The translations under genes and the position numbers were made by a program. A stretch of DNA of 64,000 nt, from NCBI GenBank assembly GCA_947447525.1, contig CANFJL010000004.1:1-64000 (forward strand), given 5' to 3'. The notes beneath the pieces are model-generated. The model made no database searches, had not been told where the DNA came from, and was given only the letters and a program-made list of their open reading frames with translations. The DNA is from Flavobacteriales bacterium (lineage in GTDB: Bacteria > Bacteroidota > Bacteroidia > Flavobacteriales_D > Crocinitomicaceae). This document shows, in pieces, positions 55,741 through 64,000 of the stretch. The first letter of the stretch is position 1. The number at the start of each line of letters is the position of its first letter.

Positions 55741-55933
55741 CTCCTTGATTTTTAAGGGACTTATACAATCTATAGGACCTAAAGATAGCATAGGCAATTA
55801 AAATAGTGGTAAGTACAATTCTTTTCGTTCCATAAAGATTTTCTTCTAGAAGCGAAGTGCTTATTAAAAAATAAGCCATTACAAAGCTCATTAGTATCGA
55901 GAAAATAGAAAGGAGGGCACTTACTTTATGCAT
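55730..55933 (-). CDS. Small two-helix membrane protein
   Basis: A 67-residue protein with two hydrophobic helices (about 4-27 and 38-58) and a charged tail (YRLYKSLKNQGDEN). It overlaps the PstS-like gene by 11 bp and follows the tonB terminator, so it is likely the first gene of a second unit of the Ton cluster. I do not know its function. Confidence 0.72.
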   Translation of the reverse strand: MHKVSALLSIFSILMSFVMAYFLISTSLLEENLYGTKRIVLTTILIAYAIFRSYRLYKSLKNQGDEN

Positions 55934-55946
55934 AATATAAAGAAAT

Positions 55947-55977
55947 AAAAAACCCCGAATGAATTCACTCAGGGTTT
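55947..55977 (-). terminator. Strong terminator downstream of tonB, inside the cluster
   Basis: On the minus strand AAACCC-TGAGTGAA pairs with TTCATTCG-GGGTTT over about 14 bp (55951-55977), followed by six T residues (plus-strand A run 55947-55952). It separates tonB from the small membrane, pstS-like and TPR genes on the same strand. Confidence 0.85.
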
Positions 55978-55994
55978 AAACTAATTATTTAAAG

Positions 55995-56852
55995 TTATTG
56001 TAATTGGAAGTTGATAGGTATTAAACAGTAGGAAGCAACACTTCTACCATTTAATTTTGCAGGTTTCCAACGAGGCATCGCCTTAATAGCTTTGATGGCT
56101 GCTTTATCACACTCTTCACAATCAGGAACTCCTTTTTGAACTTGAACTTGTGAAATTACGCCTTCAACACTAACAACAAATCTTAAGAAGCATTTCCCTT
56201 GAATGTTATTTGCAATCGCCGTTTCTGGATAATCCAGGTTCTTTTTAATGAACTCCATCATTTTTGGGTAACCTCCATCAAACTCTGCTTCTTCATCAAC
56301 AAAAGTTTCAGGCTCTGGTGCTTTTGTTTCCGTTGGTGGTGTATCTCCAGTTTCAACGGGAGGGCCAAAATTATCTGGATCCCCATCTTGTGTTTTATCA
56401 CTTGCTTTTGTTTTGTCAAGATCATCTTGTAATGGAATGACATCATCTGTAGGAGTATCCGTTACGATAGGAGGCATAAATGCTACCGTTTCTTCCATTG
56501 GAGGAGGAGTCTCTTCTGGTGGAGGTGGAATAACTTTCTCTTCAGGAGGCGTAACCATGGATATTTGCGTTTGATCTACAGGTTTAGCAATGATTTTTGG
56601 CTCAGGCAAGTTTTTATAGATGACCCAAGAGGTATAAATTAATCCAATTAATAGGAATAAACCTCCCATAATGATTACCATTCGTTTCTCATAATTAGAT
56701 CGGATCGCATAAGCACCATATGCTCTATTGCGATGCGCAAATACAAGCTCATTTCTGTTAGATGAAGTTACTTGTTGCCAAGTTCTAGCGGAAAAATGGT
56801 CGTATAAAGTAACGAATAATACGAGGGCGATAATACTGATAATTGCTGTCAT
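55995..56852 (-). CDS. tonB: Energy transducer TonB
   Basis: A 285-residue protein that couples inner-membrane proton motive force to outer-membrane TonB-dependent receptors. It has an N-terminal membrane helix, a second one at about 58-77 (MGGLFLLIGLIYTSWVIYKN), a Pro/Glu/Thr-rich spacer (about 95-180) and the TonB C-terminal domain (GKCFLRFVVSVEGVISQVQV to the end, with GVPDCEECDKAAIKAIK). The start lies one base after the exbD stop. A strong terminator follows. Confidence 0.94.
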   Translation of the reverse strand: MTAIISIIALVLFVTLYDHFSARTWQQVTSSNRNELVFAHRNRAYGAYAIRSNYEKRMVIIMGGLFLLIGLIYTSWVIYKNLPEPKIIAKPVDQTQISMVTPPEEKVIPPPPEETPPPMEETVAFMPPIVTDTPTDDVIPLQDDLDKTKASDKTQDGDPDNFGPPVETGDTPPTETKAPEPETFVDEEAEFDGGYPKMMEFIKKNLDYPETAIANNIQGKCFLRFVVSVEGVISQVQVQKGVPDCEECDKAAIKAIKAMPRWKPAKLNGRSVASYCLIPINFQLQ

Positions 56853-56853
56853 G

Positions 56854-57492
56854 TTACTTGATTTTAGTTTTCAATAATACAAGTTCTGCTGGCATCAAAT
56901 CTACAGGGGCAATGACTCCGATTTCTGCAATTTTTAATTCATCCACTAAATCGATGAAATTTTTGCAAGTTGCTTTGTCGTCGGTTTTAATTAATACTTT
57001 CAATGCCTCTTTGTTTTTCTTGGAATCAGATAATAAACGTAAATAGGTCGTATCCTGAATTTGTTTATTTTCTAATTTCTTGCCGTTTATTTTTTTCTGA
57101 CTTAATACGTATTCATTTCCGTCAGCTAAAAGTTTCCTTACACCTTTCGTGCCAAAGTCTGTTTCTTCAAAAACAGTTGGACCTTTTGGCCCTGGTTTCG
57201 CTGCTGGATAAAACTGACCAGTGTAATAGTAGATTTTATCTTCAGATAAAATGAAGGTAATGGCATTATTGATTTTAGGTTGTTCTTTAGGTGGGTTTTT
57301 CGGATCTATTTTAGCAGGATAAACTAAACTCATTACTTTCGGTTTACTGAAAGTAGAGGTAAGAACGAAAAATGTTAATAGAAGGAAAGCTAAATCTACC
57401 ATTGGCGTCATATCGACTCTTGTAGAACTCTTTTTTGCTCTCTTTTTACCTTTGCCATGGCCACCGCCACCGCCTTCTGAAATTTCTGCCAT
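56854..57492 (-). CDS. exbD: ExbD/TolR biopolymer transport protein, second copy
   Basis: A 212-residue ExbD with a basic N-terminus, a single membrane helix carrying the proton-path aspartate (MTPMVDLAFLLLTFFVL) and a periplasmic domain. It works with ExbB and TonB in the energising complex. It lies between another exbD and tonB. The glycine-rich GGGGGHGKGKKRAKK head is unusual but positively charged as expected for the cytoplasmic side. Confidence 0.93.
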   Translation of the reverse strand: MAEISEGGGGGHGKGKKRAKKSSTRVDMTPMVDLAFLLLTFFVLTSTFSKPKVMSLVYPAKIDPKNPPKEQPKINNAITFILSEDKIYYYTGQFYPAAKPGPKGPTVFEETDFGTKGVRKLLADGNEYVLSQKKINGKKLENKQIQDTTYLRLLSDSKKNKEALKVLIKTDDKATCKNFIDLVDELKIAEIGVIAPVDLMPAELVLLKTKIK

Positions 57493-57503
57493 AAGTATTT
57501 ATT

Positions 57504-58169
57504 TTACAATGGAGCCAACTCCATTGAAGTAATGAAATTCAAGTTGTTTATGTTTAAGTCACGGAAAACATCAATTACTTTTTGCGCTTTAAAATAAAGT
57601 GTTTTACTGTCAACTCTTAAAATAAACTTAGGTTTATAGTCAATTGGATCAGGGTTTAATCCTTTCATTTTTGCTTCCATAAAGGAAGTTTTTCCTGTAT
57701 TCAATGCTGCAATATTCCCATAATAGATCCAATCTCTCAATTGATTAGCCGTAGAATCTTTATAAGGTATTGCCTCTGTTTTGAATGCTTTTCTTGCATC
57801 AGACTCCATATCAATGTAACCAGGCATCTCATTCATCTTACAGCCAAAACTTGACATGTAAGTAAATTCATCCATTTGTTCTGGAGTGAAACCAACTTTG
57901 TATTTAGCTGACATTGCAGTTAAAAGTTCTCTTCTAGCTTCAGGGTCCGACATATTAAAGAATACTCTTCCGTCTTTATCTACAGTTACAAGAACAACAT
58001 TTTCTGGAATGATCACATCACTAATACTCGATGGAACATCTACATCAACTGGTTCTGATGATCTGAAGGATGCAGCAAGCATAAAAAACGTAACGAGTAA
58101 GAAAGCCAAGTCCACCATTGGCGTCATGTCTATACTTGGACTTCCTTTAGGTATTTTAATCTTTGGCAT
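57504..58169 (-). CDS. exbD: ExbD/TolR biopolymer transport protein, first copy
   Basis: A 221-residue ExbD paralogue with the same membrane motif (DMTPMVDLAFLLVTFFML) and a longer periplasmic domain. Two different ExbD proteins per ExbB are usual in Bacteroidota and may form a heteromeric channel. It starts 34 bp after exbB and ends 11 bp before the second exbD. Confidence 0.93.
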   Translation of the reverse strand: MPKIKIPKGSPSIDMTPMVDLAFLLVTFFMLAASFRSSEPVDVDVPSSISDVIIPENVVLVTVDKDGRVFFNMSDPEARRELLTAMSAKYKVGFTPEQMDEFTYMSSFGCKMNEMPGYIDMESDARKAFKTEAIPYKDSTANQLRDWIYYGNIAALNTGKTSFMEAKMKGLNPDPIDYKPKFILRVDSKTLYFKAQKVIDVFRDLNINNLNFITSMELAPL

Positions 58170-58203
58170 CTAATTTTATTTAAAATTCAATTAGTAAATT
58201 ATC

Positions 58204-59031
58204 TTAGTTCGAAGAAGAAAAATCTTGAACAATGGTAAAGCTTGCTTCATCAATACTATAAGTCATTGAATCGATTTTAGTTGAGAAGAAGTTATACATG
58301 ATAATTGCAATTGTAGAACCCATAATACCAAAGAAAGTATTGATTAAGGCTTCAGAAATACCAGTTGCTAATTGCGCTGTATCTGGAGCTCCTTGCGACA
58401 TTGCAGCAAATGATTTAATCATTCCCATTACTGTTCCAATTAATCCAATTAAGGTTGCAATAGAAGCACAAGTAGAAAGAATCACTAAGTTTTTAGAAAG
58501 CATAGGCAATTCTAATGAAGTTGCTTCTTCTAATTCTTTTTTCAAACTCTCCACCTTTTGTTCTTTATTCATTCCTGCATCACCTTGAACATGACTGTAT
58601 TTTTCTAATCCAGCACGAACCACATTAGCAAGTGATCCTCTTTGCTTATCACATTCAGCAATTGCAGTATCAATTTGTTTAGAAGCTAAAAGATCTTTTA
58701 TTTTACCAACAAAAGAATCGATTCTACCACGACCTTTCGCCATTGAAAGTGTTACAAATCTTTCAATTGAAAAGATAATAATGATTATGTTGATAGCAAC
58801 CAAAATTGGAACAATAAATCCACCTTTATAAACGGTCCCCATTAAGTTACCATCAATTGGTTCTGCATTTGGATCGTTATCTACAAAGTTTCCTGGATCT
58901 CCAAAAATGTATTTAAAAATTAATACACCTGCGATAAGTGAAATCACAATGGTTAAAATTGCCATCAAAGACGAAAAACCACCTGATGTTTTTTGTTTCT
59001 TAAGCGCTGTTGTTTTTTGTGTTTTAGTCAT
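58204..59031 (-). CDS. exbB: ExbB/TolQ/MotA-type proton channel protein
   Basis: A 275-residue inner-membrane protein, the first gene of the Ton cluster. It has an N-terminal helix (about 18-42), a second helix pair and the conserved ExbB segment LIGLIGTVMGMIKSFAAMSQ followed by a third helix pair. With the ExbD proteins it forms the proton channel that drives TonB. A perfect -7 box lies about 42 bp upstream. Confidence 0.93.
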   Translation of the reverse strand: MTKTQKTTALKKQKTSGGFSSLMAILTIVISLIAGVLIFKYIFGDPGNFVDNDPNAEPIDGNLMGTVYKGGFIVPILVAINIIIIIFSIERFVTLSMAKGRGRIDSFVGKIKDLLASKQIDTAIAECDKQRGSLANVVRAGLEKYSHVQGDAGMNKEQKVESLKKELEEATSLELPMLSKNLVILSTCASIATLIGLIGTVMGMIKSFAAMSQGAPDTAQLATGISEALINTFFGIMGSTIAIIMYNFFSTKIDSMTYSIDEASFTIVQDFSSSN

Positions 59032-59072
59032 AATTCTAAGTTTTTTTTATCCTTTAATTTTACGATTTGTGA

Positions 59073-59080
59073 CAAACTTA
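59073..59080 (-). promoter_or_regulatory. -7 promoter box for exbB
   Basis: Minus-strand TAAGTTTG, a perfect TAnnTTTG match 42 bp before the exbB start. Confidence 0.5.
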
Positions 59081-59289
59081 GCACTTTTTTTTAAGATTTA
59101 AAATTTTTGTCTGCTTACACGATTTAAAAAATAAAAACTTAACATTCTCTTTACATAAATAATGCCAAAAATTAGGTCCTTTTTTATCTTTACAGGAAAT
59201 GATATTTCATTTTAGCAGAGGGATAATAATCTGAAAATAAAACTAAAAGAGCCGGAATTGTTTTAGATTTCTGAAAATTAAGGTCAAAA

Positions 59290-59312
59290 AAAAAGCACCA
59301 TTGGTGCTTTTT
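59290..59312 (-). terminator. Hairpin terminator after the 50-residue gene
   Basis: AAAAAGCACC (59290-59299) pairs with GGTGCTTTTT (59303-59312) with loop ATT. On the minus strand it ends 18 bp downstream of the small gene's stop. Confidence 0.8.
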
Positions 59313-59329
59313 AAAATATTTATAATTTT

Positions 59330-59482
59330 TTATTCATTGTCTTCGAAGACACGCTTTGGCTTAAGTCTTTCAAATAATCCTAATGTTATCCAATAAGGTA
59401 ATACAAATCCTAAAAGAAAAAACAGCATCCAAAATGCCATTCCAAAAATTAAAAAAAACAATACTATACCAAAACTACTCAT
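59330..59482 (-). CDS. 50-residue small membrane protein
   Basis: An ATG at 59482 opens a 50-codon frame: MSSFGIVLFFLIFGMAFW, a hydrophobic hairpin of about two helices (about 5-34), then LFERLKPKRVFEDNE as a charged tail ending in TAA at 59330. It is followed by a terminator hairpin at the right distance on the same strand, which supports a real transcribed gene. Membrane topology is predicted; function is unknown. Confidence 0.6.
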   Translation of the reverse strand: MSSFGIVLFFLIFGMAFWMLFFLLGFVLPYWITLGLFERLKPKRVFEDNE

Positions 59483-59489
59483 CTTCTAT

Positions 59490-59497
59490 TATTTTTG
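59490..59497 (+). promoter_or_regulatory. -7 promoter box for fumC
   Basis: TATTTTTG, a perfect TAnnTTTG match 51 bp before the fumC ATG, overlapping the upstream region of the divergent small gene. Confidence 0.45.
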
Positions 59498-59548
59498 TAA
59501 TCGTTACGCGGTAAAATTAAATATTAAAAATCAAATAATCATAAAAAA

Positions 59549-60943
59549 ATGCAATTTAGAATAGAAAAAGACACAATGGGGGAGGTAAAGGTGCCTGCAA
59601 CTCGTTATTGGGGAGCTCAAACGGAGCGTTCAAGGAATAATTTCAAGATCGGTCCAGCAGCATCAATGCCTATTGAAATCATACATGCTTTTGCTTATTT
59701 AAAAAAGGCTGCAGCCCATGCCAATCATGATCTTGGTGTTCTTCCGATAGAAAAAAGAGACTTGATCTCAAGCGTTTGCGATGAGATTTTAACAGGTAGG
59801 CACGATGGTGAATTCCCATTAGTGATTTGGCAAACAGGATCTGGAACTCAATCCAATATGAATTGTAATGAAGTGATTGCAAATCGAGCTCACGTATTGA
59901 ATGGAGGTAATTTGATGGATGCCGAAAAGGTTTTGAATCCAAATGACGATGTAAACAAATCACAGTCTTCCAATGATACTTTCCCTACCGCAATGCATAT
60001 TGCAGCCTATATTATGGTTACTGAGGTGACTTTACCAGGGATGGAACACCTGCGCGCTGCTCTTCAATCTAAAGTGGAAGAATTCAAGGATATCGTTAAA
60101 ACAGGAAGAACCCATTTTATGGATGCGACTCCATTAACTTTAGGTCAAGCATTTAGCGCTTATGTGGCACAATTAGACAATTCCATTCGTACTATAAAAA
60201 ATGCACTTGTCGCCGTTTCTGAATTGGCATTAGGTGGAACGGCAGTTGGAACAGGCTTAAATACTCCAAAAGGATATGATGTTCTAGTAGCGCAAAAAAT
60301 CGCGGGATTCACTGGCCGTCCTTTTATAACGGCGAAAAATAAATTTGAAGCTTTGGCAGCACATGATGCCATGGTAGAATTGTCAGGGGCATTAAAAAGA
60401 TCAGCGGTATCCTTGATGAAAATAGGAAATGATATTCGCATGCTATCTTCCGGACCTCGATGCGGTATTGGTGAATTAATAATTCCAGACAATGAACCTG
60501 GTTCTTCTATAATGCCAGGTAAGGTGAATCCTACACAGCCTGAAGCCTTAACGATGGTTTGCGCACAGGTGATGGGAAATGACATGACGGTTGCAATAGG
60601 CGGTTCCAATGGACATTTTGAATTGAATGTCTTCAAACCTGTTATCGCTTCCAATGTGCTTGAGTCTGCTCGACTTCTCGGCGATGCATGTGTTTCATTT
60701 ACCGACAATTGTGCTGCTGGAATAGAAGCGAATTTGCCAATGGTTAAAAAACATTTAGACAACTCTTTGATGTTGGTAACTGCCCTCAATACAAAGATTG
60801 GTTATTACAAGGCTGCTGAAATTGCAAAATATGCCCATAAAAATGGCACTACATTGAAAGAAGCAGCTGTTGGTTTGGGTCATGTGACTTCTGAAGAATA
60901 TGATTTATATGTTGACCCTTCAAAAATGATTGGCTCACTTTAA
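59549..60943 (+). CDS. fumC: Class II fumarate hydratase
   Basis: Converts fumarate to L-malate in the citric acid cycle; a 464-residue homotetrameric enzyme. Family sequences are [18 protein letters not shown], the B-site region [31 protein letters not shown] with the catalytic-site His-Thr pair, and the mobile signature loop [16 protein letters not shown]. Length matches FumC. It is followed 14 bp later by a small membrane gene. Confidence 0.97.
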   Translation: MQFRIEKDTMGEVKVPATRYWGAQTERSRNNFKIGPAASMPIEIIHAFAYLKKAAAHANHDLGVLPIEKRDLISSVCDEILTGRHDGEFPLVIWQTGSGTQSNMNCNEVIANRAHVLNGGNLMDAEKVLNPNDDVNKSQSSNDTFPTAMHIAAYIMVTEVTLPGMEHLRAALQSKVEEFKDIVKTGRTHFMDATPLTLGQAFSAYVAQLDNSIRTIKNALVAVSELALGGTAVGTGLNTPKGYDVLVAQKIAGFTGRPFITAKNKFEALAAHDAMVELSGALKRSAVSLMKIGNDIRMLSSGPRCGIGELIIPDNEPGSSIMPGKVNPTQPEALTMVCAQVMGNDMTVAIGGSNGHFELNVFKPVIASNVLESARLLGDACVSFTDNCAAGIEANLPMVKKHLDNSLMLVTALNTKIGYYKAAEIAKYAHKNGTTLKEAAVGLGHVTSEEYDLYVDPSKMIGSL

Positions 60944-60957
60944 TTGATATTCCGTAA

Positions 60958-61389
60958 ATGAAAAAAGTATTTTTCTTGTTGAAACAAGCTGCTATCTTTT
61001 GCATTTCAATTTTTATTGGTGGTGCAGTAAATATGAGTTTAATAAGAATCAGTGGAAAAATAATTCCTCCACCTCCGGGTTCTAATTTACAAACTACAGA
61101 AGGTTTAGTAAAAGCAATGCATTTGATGGGTCCAGAGCATTTTTTATTTCCTTTTCTTGCCCATGCATTTGGAACTTTTGTTGCTGCAATTTTAGTGAGT
61201 AAATACTGCAATCTATGGTCTAATACTGCAGCTTATTCTGTTGCAGGGTTATTTTTTATTGGAGGATTAATGATGGTGCTGATGCTTCCTTCCCCTTTGT
61301 GGTTTACTCTAATGGATTTACTCTTAGCTTATTTTCCAATGGCTTTTCTAGCATTAAAATTCAGTAAGCCGTTGAAGAATAAGGTATAA
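60958..61389 (+). CDS. Small four-helix membrane protein of unknown function
   Basis: A 143-residue protein with four hydrophobic segments (about 5-30, 60-80, 88-108 and 113-135) and a proline-rich loop (KIIPPPPGSNLQ). It starts 14 bp after fumC and may be on the same transcript. No family is recognised. Confidence 0.65.
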   Translation: MKKVFFLLKQAAIFCISIFIGGAVNMSLIRISGKIIPPPPGSNLQTTEGLVKAMHLMGPEHFLFPFLAHAFGTFVAAILVSKYCNLWSNTAAYSVAGLFFIGGLMMVLMLPSPLWFTLMDLLLAYFPMAFLALKFSKPLKNKV

Positions 61390-61436
61390 TTCCTTTTCTA
61401 TTTGACCGCTCTTAATTATGCCACAAGACCAATTTT

Positions 61437-61544
61437 AACCCCGTGAGGGGTTGAATGTGAATAGCTGGATTTTATCCAGCGACAAATCGTAAAAATAAAT
61501 TCCTTTTTGGCATGTATTTTTGTTTAAAATCATGCCAAAAAGAT
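61437..61544 (-). repeat. Three-hairpin dispersed element, copy 2 (inverted)
   Basis: AACCCC/GGGGTT (61437-61452), GCTGGAT/ATCCAGC (61464-61480) and a perfect 12-bp stem CTTTTTGGCATG / CATGCCAAAAAG (61503-61542). It is the reverse-order counterpart of 52096-52206; 40 of 42 core positions match. Confidence 0.82.
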
Positions 61545-61574
61545 ATTGTGTTAAGAAAGCGATCAGTCAAAATT

Positions 61575-62348
61575 CTATTTATTCTTAGAACTAAGATCTT
61601 CTGTTTTCCAATGATTGGACAGCACAAAATTATTAGCGCTTCTGCGAATATAGTCTGCATATTTTATAGTGCTTTGTGTCACTGGAATCTTCTTCACGGG
61701 TTCCTCATAAAAGGCGCAATACAAGCAACAAGCCGTAGCAAAGGAACCTAATTTACTTGGATGTCCTCTGTCTGGCTGGTGCAATTTAATTTTTGGGTTT
61801 TTGGATTTTAAACTTTTCCAAAACAACCCAACCGGAGCAACAGAAGCGTCAAATAATTTTGCAACTTCTAGATATTGTTTGGCCACCAAATTGGTCATCT
61901 TGATAAAAGTATTTGCTTTAGGAATAGGTTTATATCCATTTTTGTAGGCCCAAGTCATGTAAAATACAATCTGTGCATCCGGATTTCTTTTGTGAATCGC
62001 ATGAATCATTGTGCGGAGTGCAGGTAAGGTGCGTTTCTTTAAATAAGCATCACCTTTCAAAAAATCTCTACTGGATCCTTGAAGTACAACAATGTCCCAT
62101 TTTTTCCATCGAATGGCTTTAAATAATTCTGGTCTGCCTATATGCTGATAGAAAGATGTTTTACCTCGCACATTCCATTGCACATCAACTTGTTTTCCAT
62201 TGCTTTTTGCTAAGTCCCCAAACATTTTAGGCAAATGATTTCTATAGGTAAAGGAATTACCAATGAATAAAATATGCTGAACTTCTTTAGAAAAAACTCC
62301 AGAGGTAAGAAAAACTATGATCAGAAGTAAGGTGAATTTTATCTTCAT
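61575..62348 (-). CDS. SGNH-type hydrolase, exported
   Basis: A 257-residue exported protein (signal peptide LTSGVFS) with SGNH-fold landmarks: block I IGNSFTY (catalytic S32), a Gly/Asn region after it, VVLQGSSRD, and a C-terminal DRGHPSKLG that supplies the Asp-His pair. SGNH enzymes are esterases or acetylhydrolases; the substrate is unknown. The gene ends 31 bp from the inverted dispersed element. Confidence 0.8.
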   Translation of the reverse strand: MKIKFTLLLIIVFLTSGVFSKEVQHILFIGNSFTYRNHLPKMFGDLAKSNGKQVDVQWNVRGKTSFYQHIGRPELFKAIRWKKWDIVVLQGSSRDFLKGDAYLKKRTLPALRTMIHAIHKRNPDAQIVFYMTWAYKNGYKPIPKANTFIKMTNLVAKQYLEVAKLFDASVAPVGLFWKSLKSKNPKIKLHQPDRGHPSKLGSFATACCLYCAFYEEPVKKIPVTQSTIKYADYIRRSANNFVLSNHWKTEDLSSKNK

Positions 62349-62440
62349 TTCCTTTTCTTGTTTATAAATTTATGTCAATTGAATTACAAATGGTATTTTC
62401 GTACAAGCGTGTAAACATAAGTAAATTTACTTAAAATTAG

Positions 62441-62475
62441 AAGTGATTGCAAAACTGAATTTAGCAATCACTTTT
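62441..62475. other. Hairpin in the divergent region between the SGNH gene and rlmF
   Basis: Perfect stem AAGTGATTGC (62441-62450) / GCAATCACTT (62464-62473), 13-nt loop, then TT. It resembles a terminator but has no gene upstream on the plus strand; it could be a 5' regulatory hairpin of rlmF. Confidence 0.6.
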
Positions 62476-62540
62476 ATCTTAAATGTTAATTATTAGTTCT
62501 TTCTAATGGTTAGAAATGCCTACTTTAACTAAATCTAATA

Positions 62541-63464
62541 ATGAAAGATAGCTCTAGTACTCCATCTGAAATAAAAACAGGATTACATCCAAGAAATGTA
62601 CATCGAGAACGGTATGATTTTAATACATTAGTGAGTTCATTTCCGAGTTTAGAGCAACAATTAAAAATCAATAAATTCGGAGATACATGTATTGATTTTG
62701 CCGACCCAATCGCCGTTAAAAGTCTCAATACAGCTTTATTGTTAAGTTGTTATCATTTGAAATTTTGGTCCATTCCCTCAAACTTTTTATGTCCACCAAT
62801 TCCTGGAAGAGCAGATTATCTGCATTACTTAGCAGATTTAATGGATAGCCAGGTTAAGCTTCGAAATCGATCCCTTCGTTGTTTAGACATTGGAACTGGC
62901 GCCAATTGTATTTATCCTCTTCTTGGAGTACAAATTTATAATTGGGATTTTGTAGGCGTTGATTTCAATGAAAAAGCATTGGAAATTGCTCAAATAAATA
63001 TTTCTAACAACGATCTCAACCATAAGATCACATTAAGAAAACAAGAGAAGGCTGAAAATGTATTTGAAGGTATCGTCTTACCAGGAGATTATTTCGACTT
63101 GACTATGTGTAACCCACCATTTCATACCTCTGCTATTGCTGCAAAAGAAGGAAGTGTCAGAAAAATCAAGGGTCTATCCAACAAAAACACAAAAGAACCA
63201 GTATTAAATTTTGGTGGACAAGCAAATGAGCTTTGGTGTGAGGGAGGTGAATTTCAGTTCATAAAACAAATGATTTTACAAAGTTTGGCCTTTGCTCATC
63301 AGTGTTTATGGTTTACAACGCTTGTTTCAAAAAAAGAACACCTGAAACCATTACAAATATTATTAAATCAAAAAGGAGCAAAATTAATTCAGGTAATCCC
63401 AATGCAACAAGGAAATAAGAGGAGTAGAATTTTGGCATGGTCATTTAACGGAGTAGAAAGTTAA
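62541..63464 (+). CDS. rlmF: 23S rRNA (adenine-1618-N6)-methyltransferase
   Basis: A 307-residue SAM-dependent methyltransferase that modifies A1618 of 23S rRNA. The start [14 protein letters not shown], the SAM-binding [14 protein letters not shown] and the catalytic NPPFHTS are characteristic of RlmF. Length agrees with the family. It is transcribed alone, divergent from the SGNH gene. Confidence 0.93.
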   Translation: MKDSSSTPSEIKTGLHPRNVHRERYDFNTLVSSFPSLEQQLKINKFGDTCIDFADPIAVKSLNTALLLSCYHLKFWSIPSNFLCPPIPGRADYLHYLADLMDSQVKLRNRSLRCLDIGTGANCIYPLLGVQIYNWDFVGVDFNEKALEIAQINISNNDLNHKITLRKQEKAENVFEGIVLPGDYFDLTMCNPPFHTSAIAAKEGSVRKIKGLSNKNTKEPVLNFGGQANELWCEGGEFQFIKQMILQSLAFAHQCLWFTTLVSKKEHLKPLQILLNQKGAKLIQVIPMQQGNKRSRILAWSFNGVES

Positions 63465-63490
63465 GAGAGAAAATGTCAATAAATATTCCT

Positions 63491-63498
63491 TATTTTTG
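63491..63498 (+). promoter_or_regulatory. -7 promoter box for icd
   Basis: TATTTTTG, a perfect TAnnTTTG match 18 bp before the icd ATG at 63517. Confidence 0.5.
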
Positions 63499-63516
63499 CA
63501 TCATAAAAATATAAGC

Positions 63517-64000
63517 ATGTCAAAAATTAGTGTAGCAAATCCAGTCGTTGAATTGGATGGTGATGAGATGACAAGAATCATCTGGAAATTTATTAAAGAT
63601 AAACTTATCTTGCCTTATGTAGATTTAGATATTAAGTACTATGATTTAGGTATTGAAAAAAGAGATGAAACCAATGATCAAATCACAATTGATGCAGCAG
63701 AAGCTATCAAAAAGTATAAAGTTGGGATTAAATGTGCGACGATTACACCTGATGAAGCAAGAGTTCAAGAGTTTAATTTGAAATCTATGTGGAAGTCTCC
63801 TAATGGAACCATAAGAAATATTTTGGATGGTACAGTTTTTAGAGAGCCCATAGTAATGCAAAATGTTCCAAGATTGGTAAGCAACTGGACAGCACCAATT
63901 ATTGTGGGTCGACATGCATTCGGCGATCAATATAGAGCGACTGATGCTGTATTTAAAGGAAAAGGAAAATTAACAATGACTTTTACACCTGAAAATGGTG
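63517..64000 (+). CDS. icd: NADP-dependent isocitrate dehydrogenase, 3'-truncated by the window edge
   Basis: The first 161 codons of a dimeric NADP-dependent isocitrate dehydrogenase, which makes 2-oxoglutarate and NADPH in the citric acid cycle. The N-terminus ([19 protein letters not shown]), [15 protein letters not shown] and the substrate loop [19 protein letters not shown], here shortened to [13 protein letters not shown], match the eukaryotic-type IDH1/IDH2 subfamily and not the E. coli type. The gene runs off the right end; no stop is reached. The reading frame was found by direct translation from 63517. Confidence 0.95.
   Translation, partial: MSKISVANPVVELDGDEMTRIIWKFIKDKLILPYVDLDIKYYDLGIEKRDETNDQITIDAAEAIKKYKVGIKCATITPDEARVQEFNLKSMWKSPNGTIRNILDGTVFREPIVMQNVPRLVSNWTAPIIVGRHAFGDQYRATDAVFKGKGKLTMTFTPENG

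Larger units (their letters stand above)
59032..59329. other. 298-bp AT-rich gap between exbB and the 50-residue gene
   Basis: It holds the exbB promoter box (59073-59080, minus) and a hairpin terminator (59290-59312). The remaining sequence is AT-rich with stop codons in all frames; nothing else is seen. Confidence 0.6.

Noticed and set aside
60160-60789. Long minus-strand frame of 209 codons opposite fumC
   Set aside because: It is antisense to a complete, well-conserved enzyme gene; codon structure belongs to fumC.
63646-63930. Minus-strand frame opposite icd
   Set aside because: The plus strand codes a clear isocitrate dehydrogenase N-terminus across the same bases.

Overview
The window is an AT-rich chromosomal stretch from a member of the Bacteroidota, most likely Flavobacteriales. 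The supporting signs are several secreted proteins with type IX secretion system (T9SS) sorting domains of both type A and type B, SprB adhesin repeats, DUF4292 and DUF4271 families, an ExbB-ExbD-ExbD-TonB cluster followed by a PstS-like protein and a TPR protein, atpD-atpC standing apart from the other ATP synthase genes, almost no Shine-Dalgarno sequences, and many copies of the Bacteroidota promoter box TAnnTTTG close to start codons. Genus and species cannot be fixed from the sequence alone. Both window edges cut a gene: the adhesin at the left and isocitrate dehydrogenase at the right.

Layout. 1-6.9 kb: two adjacent giant T9SS type B surface proteins, the first with near-identical 228-bp SprB repeats. 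7.0-13.3 kb: sensor kinase and response regulator followed by flippase, chain-length and O-antigen ligase/polymerase-type genes (surface polysaccharide). 13.3-18.5 kb, minus strand: a tightly overlapping operon of dut, a sugar nucleotidyltransferase, a TPR lipoprotein, a DUF4292 lipoprotein and an EnvC-like degenerate M23 protein. 18.8-26.8 kb: serS, a coiled-coil lipoprotein, a TPR protein, a glutaryl-CoA dehydrogenase-type enzyme (minus), DUF4271, a HemD-type protein and a secreted thioredoxin-fold protein. 26.8-35.0 kb, minus strand: hflX, a cytochrome c, a small membrane protein, lepA, a choice-of-anchor L surface protein and an MsbA-like exporter. 35.0-44.9 kb, plus strand: rbfA, an FtsX-type permease with a probable ATT start, atpD-atpC, uppS-bamA and two Skp/OmpH chaperones, murI and a tryptophan 2,3-dioxygenase family gene. 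44.9-46.6 kb: an orphan peptide-type solute-binding protein.

46.8-52.3 kb is the accessory part. It starts with a tRNA-Arg(TCG) in which the universal 19-56 tertiary pair appears swapped from G-C to U-A. This is followed by an inverted duplication around the tRNA terminator and three tandem copies of a 142-168 bp hairpin-rich repeat. Then come four unfamiliar minus-strand genes (a lipoprotein, an exported coiled-coil protein, a GIY-YIG-like protein and a membrane-anchored propeller-like protein). An 800-bp non-coding stretch follows, with 72-bp tandem repeats and a three-hairpin element whose second copy lies inverted 9.3 kb away.

52.4-64 kb: a PAP2 phosphatase, then the minus-strand Ton energy-transduction operon (exbB, exbD, exbD, tonB, a strong internal terminator, a small membrane gene, a pstS-like gene, a TPR gene), a 50-residue membrane protein, fumC, a small membrane protein, an SGNH hydrolase, rlmF and the start of icd. 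Core functions of the window are envelope assembly (BamA, Skp, UppS, MurI, EnvC-like, exporter, polysaccharide genes), outer-membrane energisation, and central metabolism (FumC, Icd, ATP synthase). Several start codons are revised here because promoter boxes lie downstream of the longest possible starts.
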